A stretch of DNA of 64,000 nt. Origin: Lunularia cruciata (taxonomy: Eukaryota > Streptophyta > Marchantiopsida > Lunulariales > Lunulariaceae). Under the pieces are notes generated by a model. That model saw only the letters and a program-made list of their open reading frames with translations. It searched no databases and was not told where the DNA came from. The stretch lies in the NCBI GenBank assembly GCA_948567375.1, contig OX419758.1:11971001-12035000 (forward strand), written 5' to 3'. The position numbers and the translations under genes are program-made. Shown here one piece after another: positions 1 to 12,540 of the stretch (its first letter is position 1; each line of letters begins with the position of its first letter).

Positions 1-1570
1 TGTACTTCCTTTGAATCTTGGGATGATGGAGTAGGAGTCAAGTTAGGCCAGATCTTGCTCATTAGCTTGGGCCGGACAGCGTGTTTTTACGGGCGCTCTG
101 ATGGAAGAAAATCAAAACTAAACAGAGATATCTAGGAAGCATTTAGGTGAATCAAGATTGAAGGAATTCCTTGATTTCCCTTATAATGACTAGAATTGGC
201 GACCGGGTGGAATAACAAGAAGGATAGGAAAATATGATCAAATCGTACAAGAATTAAGACATAAGAGGTAAAGTGGAGCTCTTGCCCAATAGTATCTGTA
301 TATAGTACCCTTTGATGGTGGTCCTCAGGTCCTTCGGCCCCTCGATACCTACCCAAAAATCGTCAACATAAGGGACGGACAGCATTGAACGAAGGGTGGC
401 TCTTAAGGATATACATTATCGGCATTTGTTATCAGTGAGAGGGAGGTAAGACAATGTGCAGTTTTCTGTGTAGAGTTAAGAACGGTTTTGAGCAACAGTA
501 TTCAATTTAGCGTATAAAACCATATGGAGCTCTCGCTAAAATACCACAGTTTAATTTAAGAGGGTTACTCTTATTGTAAGAATATGTATTGCCGATAGTT
601 GCTTAGAGTTTGCGACGCGTTTAAAGCTAGGGATTCAATTTAGCAAGTGTAACCATATGGAAGTCGTGCTATTCTACTGCAAGTGAAGAATGTTATGCTT
701 GTCGATAAGTGTATAATACATATTTTCGACTTTTTCATAGTGAGAGAAGTAACATGATATACAGTTTGTTGTATAGAAGTTTCAATTGATTTGAAAAGCG
801 AGGTTTAGTTAGGTATATTAAAATCCTACAGAAAGTTTCTTATGTACAATTATTTCATGCACTAAATTTCTAGTTGGTACGTGAAATTATCGCTTGTATT
901 TTAGCTCCATTCAGTAGGAATAATTTTCTGTCTTTTATACAGTATTGGAACGAATACCGTATTCGAACTAATGGGAAATAATTTTATGGGTTCATGTTCG
1001 GGCTCAATAATAATGAAATAATGTTCGGGGACTTAGTTTCAATTATTGGTCCCACGTGTGACTAATGCCAAAAATACCAATGTCGTCGACTTGCTTGACT
1101 TTTTTATTTCTTAGAACCTACGGGGTGTACCTAACCTACTGGCTAACACATGCGCCCCTAATATGTTTTGTAAGTGGCTGATAATCGATCTTCATGGATA
1201 ACTCTCTCCATCTATCAAGGAGAACCTGTTTTCACTGGTTGGTATTAATGAACTACATGGAAAACATTTAACAATACCTTAGAATTATGCGTACATAGTT
1301 TTATGTGGTACAGCCCATGGTCCGATGAATGAAAAACCTAGCACCCGGAAGGAAACGGATAGGAGAGCACCAGGAAAATAATTTAGTGCTTGTAAATGGT
1401 TAATTTCATAATTTAGAATCTTACTTTTCAATATTTCCATATACCTTTGTAAGGGACTAGATAAACTCGAGGTACAGCATTCTAAAAATAGCATAATTAT
1501 TTTGGTCGTTTTCAGAACTAATTATGGGGAGAGTTGACTCTACGAGCACTGGACAACAGAAGAAGCTGAA
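1..1570. other. Upstream non-coding block, partly duplicated
   Basis: I see no convincing gene here. A short block near 320-390 and the block from about 1030 onward recur upstream of the second terpene synthase copy (near 8780-8850 and from about 8925), so most of this is the 5' flank of a duplicated unit. The part from about 390 to 1030 has no counterpart in the second unit and holds loosely repeated AT-rich segments, such as two stretches starting ttcaatttagc followed by ccatatgga. Small ORFs on the minus strand are not conserved between the two units. Confidence 0.6.
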
Positions 1571-1576
1571 ACTAAC

Positions 1577-1582
1577 TATAAA
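1577..1582 (+). promoter_or_regulatory. TATA-box candidate of terpene synthase copy 1
   Basis: The motif tataaa lies 103 bp before the ATG at 1680. The same motif lies 103 bp before the ATG of copy 2 (9489-9494), in a conserved flank. Position and conservation fit a plant core promoter; the transcription start has not been seen. Confidence 0.45.
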
Positions 1583-1679
1583 GGCAACGGTGATATCTTT
1601 GGTGGTCAGTCCAGGCTAATTTGACGCTTCATCTCTTCTCCCTTAGATTTCACCTGGTACAACGGACGAGCACCTTATC

Positions 1680-3618
1680 ATGGCCACTGGGTTAGAACGC
1701 ATGTCCAACAATAGCTCGTATTTGGTTGCCTGCGAGAACGGTCACGAAATTGGAGACAAAGGCTCTCAAGGCGATGCCGTGAATAACCGAAAGTTTGAAA
1801 GGGTGTACAAACTTCCTAATTTCCACCATGTTTATACAAACCATGCGCGTCACCCTTTAAGTGCGCTGTACACAGATGAAGCTCACAAATTTTTGGTTTC
1901 CCATGGCGTCGATTCTCATCTTGGTCCAGATATGTGGAACAGTATCGTGAGAGCCAAGAGCCCTGAGCTTGTAAGTTTCATTTTTGTGGGCACAGATGCC
2001 ACAGAATTTCAATGGTTATGCAGATTCATGGGTTATATATTTGCCTTCGACACGAAGATGGACGAAAGTGAATACAAAGACAGTCCAGATAAATCTTGTG
2101 CAACAATTCTAGGTGTTACATTGGTACTCTTGTGGAACAACCCCGAAGATGAACGTCTTCGAGAACATCTGAGGCCACTTTATGAGTGCCTGACAACTGA
2201 AGAATCAAGAAATCTAGTGAAAGGCTTTCTTGAAGACCTCGACCACGCTAAAAACCACACCAAATCACGTAAGTTAAGTTCTCCATGTCTCGGATTACGA
2301 TAGTTTTTTCTTGAATCTATACAATACCATGTTTGATGCAGCTTATCTAGATCTCCGGATCTGTAGATTTAGAGAAGCTGCATCGAACATGATATTTATA
2401 ACAGTTGCAATCAGATTGAGATATTGTTCTTTGTTACGCAGCCCGTACATGCAGTTCTTTTCATTCGTCAGTTACGAACTCATGATGACATACTTCAATA
2501 GTTGAAACTTTGCGTGTTCCAGTTATGGAGATCAAGATGGTGCCACTAGCATCAGCATTCCGTGAGCTGTGGCTTGAATATAGCGAGGCCGTGCCTGCTG
2601 AATTCATCCAACGGGAAGCATACGTCATCCAAGATTACTATATGGGATGTGTTTTCGAGGCAATTAATCGCAAGGCAGGAACCAAAATCACGTCTACGGC
2701 TAACTATATCGTCCTCCGTAGACTGTCAGCATGCGTCTTGCCATACGTTGTAAGTCTAAGTAACTCTCCTTAGTCTAGTTACATTTATGCAATATTCTGG
2801 GTACTGCTCGTAGTCTTGGCTGTAACCATCCTCTACGTACATCGGTAGTCATTATTACATAGTCTGGTCAATCATTGAATGCACATATAATCTGATGAAT
2901 AATTATGATATAATATGAATGAATGAATAATTAGATCTAATTTCATACATTTAGATGAGAAGGTGCTCAGATAAAGTAAAATTTACAGGGTTTTAAGCAA
3001 GCGTTATTTACGTCAGTTATGTCTCCTCATCTACAGATATGTTCAGATATGCTCATAGCAAGAACCGAGCCGCCAATCTCTCACATTCCAAACAGTTTGT
3101 TCCACGGCCCAGAGATGCAGAGCCTCTTGTTGGCAATCTCCGACATTATTGGGTGGCATAATGACATTGTGTCATTTTCCAAGGTAAGATAACTCCTACA
3201 GGTGATGGTTATGTTCGGTTGAAATTCGAGTGATCATCATTTTCTGATGACAATGCATGGCTTGGCAGACTGGGATGTAACGAACCACTTAAAGAAGAAT
3301 GAGTACACTCATGTATGGGTTTATGCGGACTTTGTACAGGAAGTCTTACTTGCAGGAGATTTTCATAACTTAGTGAACGTGTTGTGCGAAGAACGGGGCT
3401 GTTCTTCATACACAGAAGCAGGCGTCATAGCCCTCCACCTTCTGCAGAACAGGATCGCTGAAATGGAGCTTGGTTATAAGTCAATTAAAGCTGTGGCTTC
3501 TCCTGAATATCACCCCGCAATCGACCGTTACATGAGTACTTGCAGAGACTGGATATCTGGAACACATCAGTGGCACCTCCTTTCTCCTCGGTACAACATC
3601 GCTGGAACTTCTATGTAG
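1680..3618 (+). CDS. Microbial terpene synthase-like (MTPSL) gene, copy 1, 4 exons
   Basis: Proposed exons are 1680-2268, 2523-2749, 3037-3183 and 3340-3618, all bounded by GT..AG introns (254, 287 and 156 bp) with consistent phases, giving about 413 aa. The product should be a class I terpene cyclase that ionises a prenyl diphosphate with Mg2+. Two metal motifs are visible. The first is an aspartate motif at residues 124-128, DTKMD followed by E, in the context FMGYIFAFD. The second is NDIVSFSKE at residues 314-322, which matches the NSE consensus NDxxSxxxE and is completed exactly across the exon 3/4 junction, supporting the splice model. The C-terminal WISGTHQWHLLSPRYN resembles the family's closing segment. 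No clear transit peptide is seen, so a cytosolic enzyme is likely. The first motif is odd: the second Asp of DDxxD is Thr. Product chemistry cannot be read from sequence. Conserved flanks and a second copy 7.9 kb away show local duplication. Confidence 0.85.
2328..2391. repeat. Short hairpin in intron 1 of terpene synthase copy 1
   Basis: Arms at 2328-2344 and 2375-2391 pair over 17 bp (catgtttgatgcagctt against aagctgcatcgaacatg) with one G-T pair, and the loop itself holds the palindrome agatc..gatct. The same arms recur in intron 1 of copy 2 at 10243-10305. It could be a tiny MITE remnant or a structured intron element. Confidence 0.5.
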
Positions 3619-4560
3619 AGTGTAAGCTTTTTGAATAGCGAGACGAACATGTGAAATCCTAACAAAGGAACAATCTACAGCAGTAGCCGGGATACGGGAC
3701 AATAAGTATTCTCGTGCTTTCATAGTGCATAGGGGTAAGACACGACTGTTAACAAACTCACTCGGTCTGTCTATAAAACATTGGTTATGGATTGAACTGC
3801 GGTGGATGAGTTAAAGGAATATACACCAATATTATATAATCGGCAAATTTGTACCCATGCTGAACTGTCAATTTTGAAGAGCTTTTTATAGACGTCAAAT
3901 AAAACGTGATGTATGATCATACTTATGCCTCGTTATCATACTGCTTGGACCCATCGCCGGTACTTCTATCTGGAATTCAGATTTGACGAGACTGTAGACC
4001 TGAACCATGACAATGGGAGATTTCAAATCAGATTTCTCCAACATCCTCAGCCGAAGCAAAGGGGAATTCGACACTGTCAGGTCTGCGAGTACCCTTGGAT
4101 ATACAGCACTAAATAAAGTCGACCATATCTCTATGCTGGACTAAAACCGAAGAATTTGATACGTATGATTTGTCTGCAGTCTCAAGGCAGGATTCAGATC
4201 TAGATATCTTAAAGAGTAGGTTCATAGCGCACGCTACAACACTCAGAGATTGCAAGACTGTCAAGATTTGGCGTCCCATTCTGCTGAGATCTTGCAGCAA
4301 CTCTAGGATCTCTGGGCCTTAGTTCCATCCCAAGCTTAAATGTCGAAAAGTAAGGAGACCATTTAGGTGGACTAGCTTCCGTCAATCTGCATGACAAATA
4401 CATAACGAAGAACAAAGGAAGAGGTAGGTTGCTAAGAGCTGCTCCCAGAAGATTATCGCCTTATTGCATTCAAGCACGCTATCCCTTGAGCGGGAGGTGA
4501 CCGCTGGAAAACACACCGGCCTCACGCTATGCCCTCCACACTATCCTTCATGGAAGATCA
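3619..4560. other. 3' flank of terpene synthase copy 1 (duplicated)
   Basis: This non-coding stretch is closely similar to 11609-12540 downstream of copy 2, with small indels. It is the 3' part of the segmental duplication. No independent gene is seen. Confidence 0.6.
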
Positions 4561-4874
4561 AGGCAGGGCATCAAAGTACAACATAGGGTCTGACTGCCTG
4601 CTCGATTAGACCTTTGTATTGGTTGGCAGAATCGGCACACAAAATATAGAATTGGAGAGAGAGCTCAAGTGATGGGCAATACTAGCACACAAAACATAGA
4701 ATTTGAAGGAACGCTCAAGGCAGGGCATCAAAGTACAACATAGGGTCTGACTGCCTGTTCGAGTAGACCTTTGTATAGGTTGGCAGAATCGGCACACAAA
4801 ATAGAGAATTGGAGAGAGAGCTCAAGTGATGGGCAATACTAGCACACAAAACATAGAATTTGAAGGAACGCTCA
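4561..4874. repeat. Two-copy tandem repeat, 157 bp period
   Basis: The unit starting aggcagggcatcaaagtaca at 4561 is repeated from 4718 with only a few changes. The period is 157 bp. No coding potential is evident. The second unit of the segmental duplication lacks it. Confidence 0.8.
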
Positions 4875-6600
4875 AGGGAGCTGCTTATATAGGGATTAAG
4901 TGGACTGATTATTGAAAAATAATTAATTTCTACCTAAGGATGTGTTGATTCTGAACTGGTGTGTGACTTCTTTTGAAGCATGATTGAGAACAACAGCTTA
5001 TCACCTACTTTCACACTATCAATTAAACCACCTACTTGCATAGCAAGGGTTCCAACGAACGGTTGAGTGGACCCCTTCCAGCCCTGGAGACATCTGCTGA
5101 TTTGGTGAATTTGCAACAATTGGGGGTTGGGATAAGCATCTTCTGGGGTCCCACTCCTAGTATGTGCAAGTAGGAGGTAGACACCTATGTTACCTTTTTT
5201 AACTTACACCCACAATTGTGGAGGTGTATCCATGTGGATTACCTTTGATTCCCAGGTCACACCCTTCTCTTATCCCAATAGAATACCCTACTTTGGGACT
5301 CTCCCATGGAAGACGCCCCACCAATGGTCCCCCCTTATGCCTCCTCCTCATGGAACAGACACTCAACACCCTCCCCCTACCTTGGACCCTCCTTCTACCC
5401 CTTCTACCCCTTCCACCCCGCCATCCCCATAGGATCATTTGAAGCTTCCTCCCACTTCTAGCGCTCCACCCACCCCTGTAGATCATTCTCCTCCAGCCAA
5501 GCCCTCAACATATCCTTATATCCCAACCCATCCACATCCCACATAGTCTTGCACAACATAGAGGGAAACTTTGTTGTTTGTGTATGCGGACAGAAGCCAC
5601 CGTTGTTCCTACCTCCTAACACTCGATCCATACTCCAGTCTTACCTCTACATCCTCCCCTCCCTCATACTCTTGGTTACACTCTTTGGTCTTATCTCTAC
5701 ATCCAACATTGTTCTGTGCACTTTGCTTAGCTACCAATCAGATCCCCTCAATGACTATATTTTTATGTGCTTTCTATGGGATTGAGACACCTCTATTGTA
5801 TATTGTATAGCCACCGCACTGCCGGAAGAGAGTTCTGACATTTGACATCAATGGAGTGCACAAAACAAGGGGATCCCCTAGGGGGCTCTCTTTGCCATAG
5901 CACATTATATGGCTTTATAGTCTTTCCCATCCATCTTGGATTCCACTCATATATTTGGAGGATGTCATGGGAGTGGTGTCTAGTTTCATACTTAGCTTAG
6001 AGGCCTTGGGTTTATGAGTCTAGACTCATGAATTCAAGGTCTTGAGCACTTGTATGGTCCTCATTCCCTTTGACTTCTCATCAAGATTCTAGTTCCCCAT
6101 TGGTCATTTGCAAGTTTTTGGTTCTCCTTTGGGACAAGAGGATTATTTTAGTTTTTTTATATCAGACACCTTAGTACATGCTACAACTCATGTTCAACTC
6201 CTCCCCAAGCAGGGGAATACCTTGGTGGCCTACTCATTCTTACTTGTTGTTACCTCCTTCTAACCTCATATTTTGCACAAACTTTCCCGCCTACAAAGGC
6301 ACTATTGCCACATCTATAGATGTTTGATAGTACTAACCACAATACTTCCTCCACACTATTAGGGCCATGGATGATCCCACCACTATTAGATGAGTGGTGT
6401 AGGTAGCAATTAACTCTCCCCATAGTCATGGGCAGATGTGGTCTCATAGAGCAAGAAGTCATAGCACCAACAACATATATCAGTGTTTGGGCTCTAGTAG
6501 TCCCTTGCTTAGTAGATAGGTTCCTACATAAGGGGCATCCATTCCTATTAGAACCTACCATGATGGTGGACTAATGTACTTAGAACTTCTAGGTATATCC
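4875..6600. other. Unassigned decayed sequence
   Basis: No gene is recognised. A pyrimidine-rich stretch at about 5300-5430 gives artificial proline-rich and glycine/arginine-rich ORFs on opposite strands. Scattered plus-strand fragments may belong to the same decayed LINE-like element whose tail is clearer at 6670-7020. Confidence 0.4.
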
Positions 6601-6669
6601 TCAATTGGCTAGAGACTTATTGCTAGGACATGCACGCTTGTCACTCCTTGAGTTTATTGATATTGTCTC

Positions 6670-7020
6670 TCTAGATGCTTGGAAGCTCCATGCGGATGTC
6701 AATGAGTGTATGCACACTCACTAGAATCCTCACAAATGCACCTCTACTTGACAAAGCTAGGATTCTTTCTTGCATGGGAAAGGCTCTCAAGCTTGGCTCC
6801 AGGCTTCACCTCTGGTTGATGACTTCTGGTTTACTTCCGATGAGTTTGCCACAACACTATGATTGAGGTTCGGTCTTCCGCATCCAGCTCTCATCGGCCT
6901 TCTGGCACCATGTATGTGTGGTTCCTCATATGATATGCAGGGGATACACTTTGTATATTGTGTAGTAGGTGAGGAACACACCAAAGTCCATGATGTCATT
7001 TGTGATGTTGTCTCTCAGTT
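6670..7020 (+). pseudogene. Remnant of LINE-like reverse transcriptase C-terminus
   Basis: Reading the plus strand across this stretch gives, with frame breaks, the order expected at the end of many non-LTR retrotransposon RTs: a short LRFGLPHPAL-like segment, a CMCG cysteine pair, an H..C pair (HFVYC), then KVHDVICDVV. Known LINE proteins share the arrangement RLGLP, CxCG, GxHxxxC, HxxxxD. The reading frame has stops, and no upstream RT core motif could be identified with confidence, so this is an ancient fragment. Confidence 0.4.
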
Positions 7021-8770
7021 CTTATGATCTACACATGCCAGGTTCAGATTGAGCAATGGTTGGACCTATCAAGATCACCTATTTGTCCGGTGCAAGCGGA
7101 TATCATTACTTTCACATATGGTGGTCAGTGCACCTTGCATGATGTAGTGATGATGAACCCTCAACTTGTGGAGTCATTGGCACAGGTGGGCATACAGGCA
7201 GGAGCAACGGTGACCATTGTCTCTAGGGGTAAGGAGTACCACTATACACTCCGTCCTTGGATACTTGTATCTCCCTAGCTATTGAGATTTTAGTGCACCT
7301 ACATCACCATTTCAACCGTTTTCTTATTCAAGTCAAGAAAAGGCAGCCAATGTTGCTAGTTCACTTGAACTCAAATAATTCTCTTCTCAAAATAATTCAA
7401 CAAAAGACATGTGCTCCCATCACTCCATGCTTCTTCTTGTAGAGTTGTTATGATCATTTGTTTACTCCAGCAGTATAACCGAAAGTAATACTGTATTCAG
7501 TGATGGAGTTATCTTACACAGTGTGCAACATTTCTAAAACCAATCCTGAAAAGTCTCAGAGTAGAGAAATCCGTTTCATTCATTTCGTAATCAGATGGAA
7601 GTTAAATATGCCAGAGAAATTAAAGTCGCCTTTGCGTGTCCGAATTCTTTTCCAGTCGAAAGAGGCAAGAGTACAACCATGTTCTATTTTATAAGCATGA
7701 AGGAATGAAAAATTAATAGAAATTCTTATCCATGGTCTGATCACATCATGAAACATTGACCAACAATTATGGTTAGAAATGTTTCTGGTCATAAGTCATG
7801 GCACTTGAAGCTAACAATGAGAAGTGGCACTTCATGTTTCTTAAGCACTTGATGTTTTCCTACGGCATTGAAATTACTGGTCTTTTGGGGTAGGCTCAAA
7901 ATGTCCCTATGTGGCCAGTAAACTATACGTCACGGCCTAACCATGCATAAATCACTCATATTCCAAGTCTATGAACTAGAGTGTGCTCTTGCTAGACCTT
8001 ATAATGGACCATAATGGACCCACATTGAAGATGAAATAGTATCCATATTCATACGTATTGCATTTGCATGTTGACTCAGATCTACTGTAGATTTTTGACT
8101 ATATTCCAGTCTATACTTGTACATATGTGGTTGTCGTTGTCTTCGCCATCTTTGAGTATTGAAACCTCAAAATATATGCTCGCTTGTGTTTATTTGCAGC
8201 AAGAGTTTATGCTTGATATGCGAACTTTCACCGAGATATATAAGACATAAGACTGTCATTCTAAGCCTGTGTTATCATCACCTAGTTCTGTCCCCATTTT
8301 GACAGTGTCCAAGGCCAAAAAAATTCGCTTTTAAAGCTAACTAGTTAGATTAGATTGACGTGATCAACATGATCTAAACACATGATCAACAAATTTTAGT
8401 CACATGTTTTACTGAAGAGATTTGCCCCACAGAAGACACTTCGCTATGAAAAGCTGAACATCTCTAAAGTCTGAGGAGAGAAACGTAGAATGTCTTTTCA
8501 TTTTTGGATCTGCCTTCGACCACTTCCCGACATCGTGCACAAGAATCTACCTCGGTTCTCAAATTCCAGGCATGTCGGTTTGAAAATCCACCGCAAATCT
8601 TGCCATGACACATTTTGGCTGTTTCACCTTTCGCAACCTTAGGTCGAGGCACAGCGACGGTCACTTTATCATGAAAGACATGATCCATTTACCTATTTTT
8701 GGGAAAGGATTGGATATTCTGGCTACCATCAAGACAAGAACCAGAGTAGATATTGAGATAGGTATCGAGG
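7021..8770. other. No recognised gene
   Basis: An 84-codon ORF at 7024-7278 continues just after the LINE-like remnant and may be its tail. The rest is AT-rich, with short unconserved ORFs only. I see no RNA gene or known repeat. Confidence 0.4.
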
Positions 8771-9488
8771 GACCGATTCCTCAGGTCCTTCGGCCCCTCA
8801 GTGCCTACTCAAAAATCGTCAACGTCAACATAGCGGACGGACAGCATTGTGGTGAGGGCAAGTATTTCTCTTAATCAGTCTCGAACGCATGTGACATAAT
8901 ATTATGAAATACTATTTTGTTTCAATTATTGTCCCCACGTGTGATTATTGCCAACAATGCCACAAACTTGCTCTCTCTGTGTTTGATTTCTCGCCGACTT
9001 GGTTGACTTTTTTATTTCTTAGAACCTACCGGTGTAACTAACCTACTGGCTAACACATGCGTCCCTAATAATCTTTTGTATTGTTTTGTATGGCTGACAA
9101 TCGATCTTCGTGGATAACTGTTTCCATCTATCAAGGAGAACCTGTTTTCACTGGTTGGTATTCCTTAACCTGGAAAACATTTAACGATACCTTAGAATTA
9201 TGTGTACATAGTTTTATGTGGTACAGCCCATGATCCGATGAATGAAAACCCTAGCACCCTGAAGGAAACGGATAGGAAGGGCATCATGAAAGTATTTAGT
9301 GCTTGTAAATGGTTATTTTCATGATTTAGAATTTTACCTTTCAATATTTACATATAGCTTTGTAAGGGACACGATAAACTCGAGGTACAGCATTCTAAAA
9401 AAAGCATAATTTTCTGTCCATTATAGAACTAATTTATGGAGGGAGTTGACTCTACGAGCACTGGACAACAGAAGAAGCTGAAACTAAC

Positions 9489-9494
9489 TATAAA
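9489..9494 (+). promoter_or_regulatory. TATA-box candidate of terpene synthase copy 2
   Basis: The motif tataaa lies 103 bp upstream of the ATG at 9592, matching copy 1 in sequence and spacing. The core promoter was therefore duplicated with the gene. Confidence 0.4.
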
Positions 9495-9591
9495 GGCAAC
9501 GGTGATATCTTTGGTGGTCAGTCCAGGCTAATTTGACGCTTCATCTCTTCTCCCTTAGATTTCACCTGGTACAACGGACGAGCACCTTATC

Positions 9592-11608
9592 ATGGCCACT
9601 GGGTTAGAACGCATGTCCAACAATAGCTCGTATTTGGTTGCCTGCGAGAACGGTCACGAAATTGGAGACAAAGGCTCTCAAGGCGATGCCGTGAGTAACC
9701 GAAAGTTTGAAAGGGTGTACAAACTTCCTGCTTTCCAGCATGTTTATACAAAGCATGCCCGTCACCCTTTAAGTGCACTGTACATAGATGAAGCTCACAA
9801 ATTTTTGGTTTCCCATGGCGTCGATTCTCAGCTTGGTCCAGATATGTGGAACAGTTTCGTGAGAGCCAACAGCCCTGAGCTTGTAAGTTTCATTTTTGTG
9901 GGCACAGATGCCACAGAATTTCAATGGTTATGCAGTGATTCATGGGTTATATATTTGCCTTCAACACGAAGATGGACGAAAGTGAATACAAGGACAATCC
10001 AGACAAATCTTGTGCAACAATTCTGGGCGTTACATTGGTACTCTTGTGGAACAATCCCGAAGATGAACGTCTTCGAGAACATCTGAGGCCACTTTATGAG
10101 TGCCTGACAACTGAAGAATCAAGAAATCTAGTGAAAGACTTTCTTGAAGACCTCGACCACGCTAAAAACCAGACCAAATCAGGTAAGTTAAATTCTCCAT
10201 TTCTTGGATTACAGTAGTTTTTTCTTGAATCCATACAATATCATGTTTGATGCAGCTTATCTAGACCACCCGATCAGTTGATTTAGAGAAGCTGCACCGA
10301 ACATGATATTTAGAACCTTGCCTCTCCTATTACGAATCGCGTTTGATCGACATGAACAAGATCCAACATCATTATAGTCAATCACATCTAAGCGTACAAC
10401 GCTGGATTCCTACAAGCCTATCCCAATTTTGTTCAGTTATAATCAGATTGAGATATTGTTCTTTGTTACACAGCCCGTACATGCAGTTCTTTTCATTCGT
10501 CAGTTACGAACTCATGACAACATACTTCAATGTTGAAACTTTGCGTGTTCCAGTTATGGAGGTCAAGATGGTGCCGCTAGCATCAGCATTCCGTGTAATA
10601 TGGCTTGAATATAGCGAGGCCGTGCCTGGTGAATTCATCCAACGGGAAGCATACGTCATCCAAGATTACTACATGGGATGTATTTTGGAGGCAAATAATC
10701 GCAAGGCAGGAAGCAAAGTCACGTCTACGGGCTAACTATATCGTCTTCCGTAGACTGACAGCATGTGTCTTGCCATTCGTTGTACGTCTAAGTAACTCTC
10801 CTCAGTCTAGTTACATTTATGCAATAATTCTGGGTACTGCTCGTAGTCTTGGCTGTAAGCATCCTCTATGTACGTCCGTAGTCATTATTACATTGTCTGG
10901 TTAATCCTTGGATGCACATATTAGATCTAATTTCATACACTTAGATGAGAAAGTGCTCAGATAAAGTAAAATTTACAGGGTTTTAAGCAAGCGCTATTTA
11001 CGTCAGTTATGTCTCCTCATCTACAGATATGTTCAGATATGCTGATAGCAAGAACCGAGCCGCCAATCTCTCACATTCCAAACAGTTTGTTCCACGGCCC
11101 AGAGATGCAGAACCTCTTGTTGGCAATCTCCGACATTATTGGGTGGCATAATGACATTTTGTCATTTTCCAAGGTAAAATAACTCATACAGGTGATGGTT
11201 ATGTTCAGTTGAAATTCGAGTGATCATCATTTTCTGATGACAATGTATGGCCTGATAGACTGGGATGCAATGAACAACTTAAAGGAGAATAAGTACACTC
11301 ATGTATGGGTTTATGCGGACTTTGTACAGGAAGTCTTACTTGCAGGAGATTTTCATAACTTAGTGAACGTGTTGTGCGAAGAACGGGACTGTTCTTCGTA
11401 CACAGAAGCAGGCGTCATAGCCCTCCAACTTCTGCAGAATAGGATCGCTGAAATGGAGCTTGGTTATAAGTCACTTAAGGCTGTGGCTTCTCCTGAATAT
11501 CACCCCGCAATCGACCGTTACTTGAGTACTTGCAGAGACTGGATATCTGGAACACATCCGTGGCACCTCCTTTCTCATCGGTACAACATCGCTGGAACTT
11601 CTATGTAG
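9592..11608 (+). pseudogene. Microbial terpene synthase-like gene, copy 2, frameshifted
   Basis: It is closely similar to copy 1 throughout. Exon-equivalent blocks are 9592-10182, 10554-10781, 11027-11173 and 11330-11608. Two indels break the frame relative to copy 1. Two extra bases just before the FMGYIFAF segment (near 9936-9940) shift exon 1, and one extra g near 10731 shifts exon 2. Together they are a multiple of three, but the stretch between contains stops, so no normal protein results unless splicing differs. The metal motifs survive as text in the other frames: DTKMD in the ORF at 9942-10217, and NDILSFSKE across exons 3 and 4. Splice donors have drifted (gtacgt after exon 2, gtaaaa after exon 3). 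A sequencing error at one indel cannot be excluded; both being errors is less likely. Confidence 0.75.
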
Positions 11609-12540
11609 AGTGTAAGCGAATAGCGAGACGAACATGTGAAATCCTAACAATGGAACAATCTACAGCAGTAGCCAGGATACCGGACAATAAGTATTCTCGT
11701 GCTTTCATAGTACATAGGGGTTAGATACGACTGTTAACAAACTCAGTCGGTCTGTCTATAAAACATTGGTTATGGATTTAACCGCGGTGGATGAGTTAAA
11801 GGAATATGCTCATACACCAATATTATATAATCTGCAAATTTGTACCTATGCTGAACTGTCAATTTTGAAGAGCGTTTTATAGACGTCAAATAAAACGTGA
11901 TGTATGATCATACTTATGCCTCGTTATCATACTACTTGGACCCATCGCCGGTACTTCTATCTGGAATTCAGATTTGACGGGACTGTACACCTGACAATGG
12001 GAGATTTCAAATCAGATTTCTCCAACATCTTCAGCCGAAGCAAAGGGGAATTCGACACTGTCAGCTCTGCGAGTACCCTTGCAGATAGAGCTCTCAATAA
12101 AGTCAACCATATCTCTATGAGGGACTAGAAAAGAAGAATTTCATACGCATGGTTTCTCTGCAGTCTCAAGGCAGGATTCAGATCTAGAGATCTTAAAGAG
12201 TAGGTTCATAGCGCACACTACAACACTCATAGATTGCAAGACAGTCTAGATTTGGCGTCTCATTTTACTGAGATCTTGCAGCAACTCTAGGATCTCTGGG
12301 CCTTAGTTCCATCCCAAGCTTAGATGTTGAAAAGTAAGGAGACCATTTAGGGTTGACTAGCTTCCAACAATCTGCATGACAAATATACAACGAAGAACAA
12401 AGGAAGAGATAGGTTGCTAAGAGCTGCTCCGATAAGATTATCACCTTATTGCATTCAAGCACCCTATCCCTTGACTGTACAAAGCGGGAGGTGACCTCGG
12501 CTAAACCCACCGGCCTCACGCAATGCCCTCCACGCATTCT

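Larger units (their letters stand above)
8780..12540. repeat. Second unit of segmental duplication
   Basis: This block parallels about 320-4530 with an offset near 7.9 kb and includes promoter, gene, introns and 3' flank. It lacks the 390-1030 segment and the 157-bp tandem repeat of the first unit. Intron lengths differ (371, 245 and 156 bp against 254, 287 and 156 bp). The duplication is old enough for many substitutions. Confidence 0.8.

Noticed and set aside
1971-2023. A GT..AG stretch (gtaagtttc to tatgcag) that looks like an intron in terpene synthase copy 1
   Set aside because: Splicing it out would join exon 1 to a frame with an early stop, while reading through keeps the conserved FQWLC..FMGYIFAFD segment in frame.
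5187-5486. Proline-rich and Gly/Arg-rich ORFs on both strands
   Set aside because: Low-complexity pyrimidine-rich DNA opens several frames at once; there is no domain and no conservation.
8605-8874. An 89-codon ORF upstream of terpene synthase copy 2
   Set aside because: No recognisable domain, and the matching region of the first duplication unit (around 320-390) does not keep the frame.
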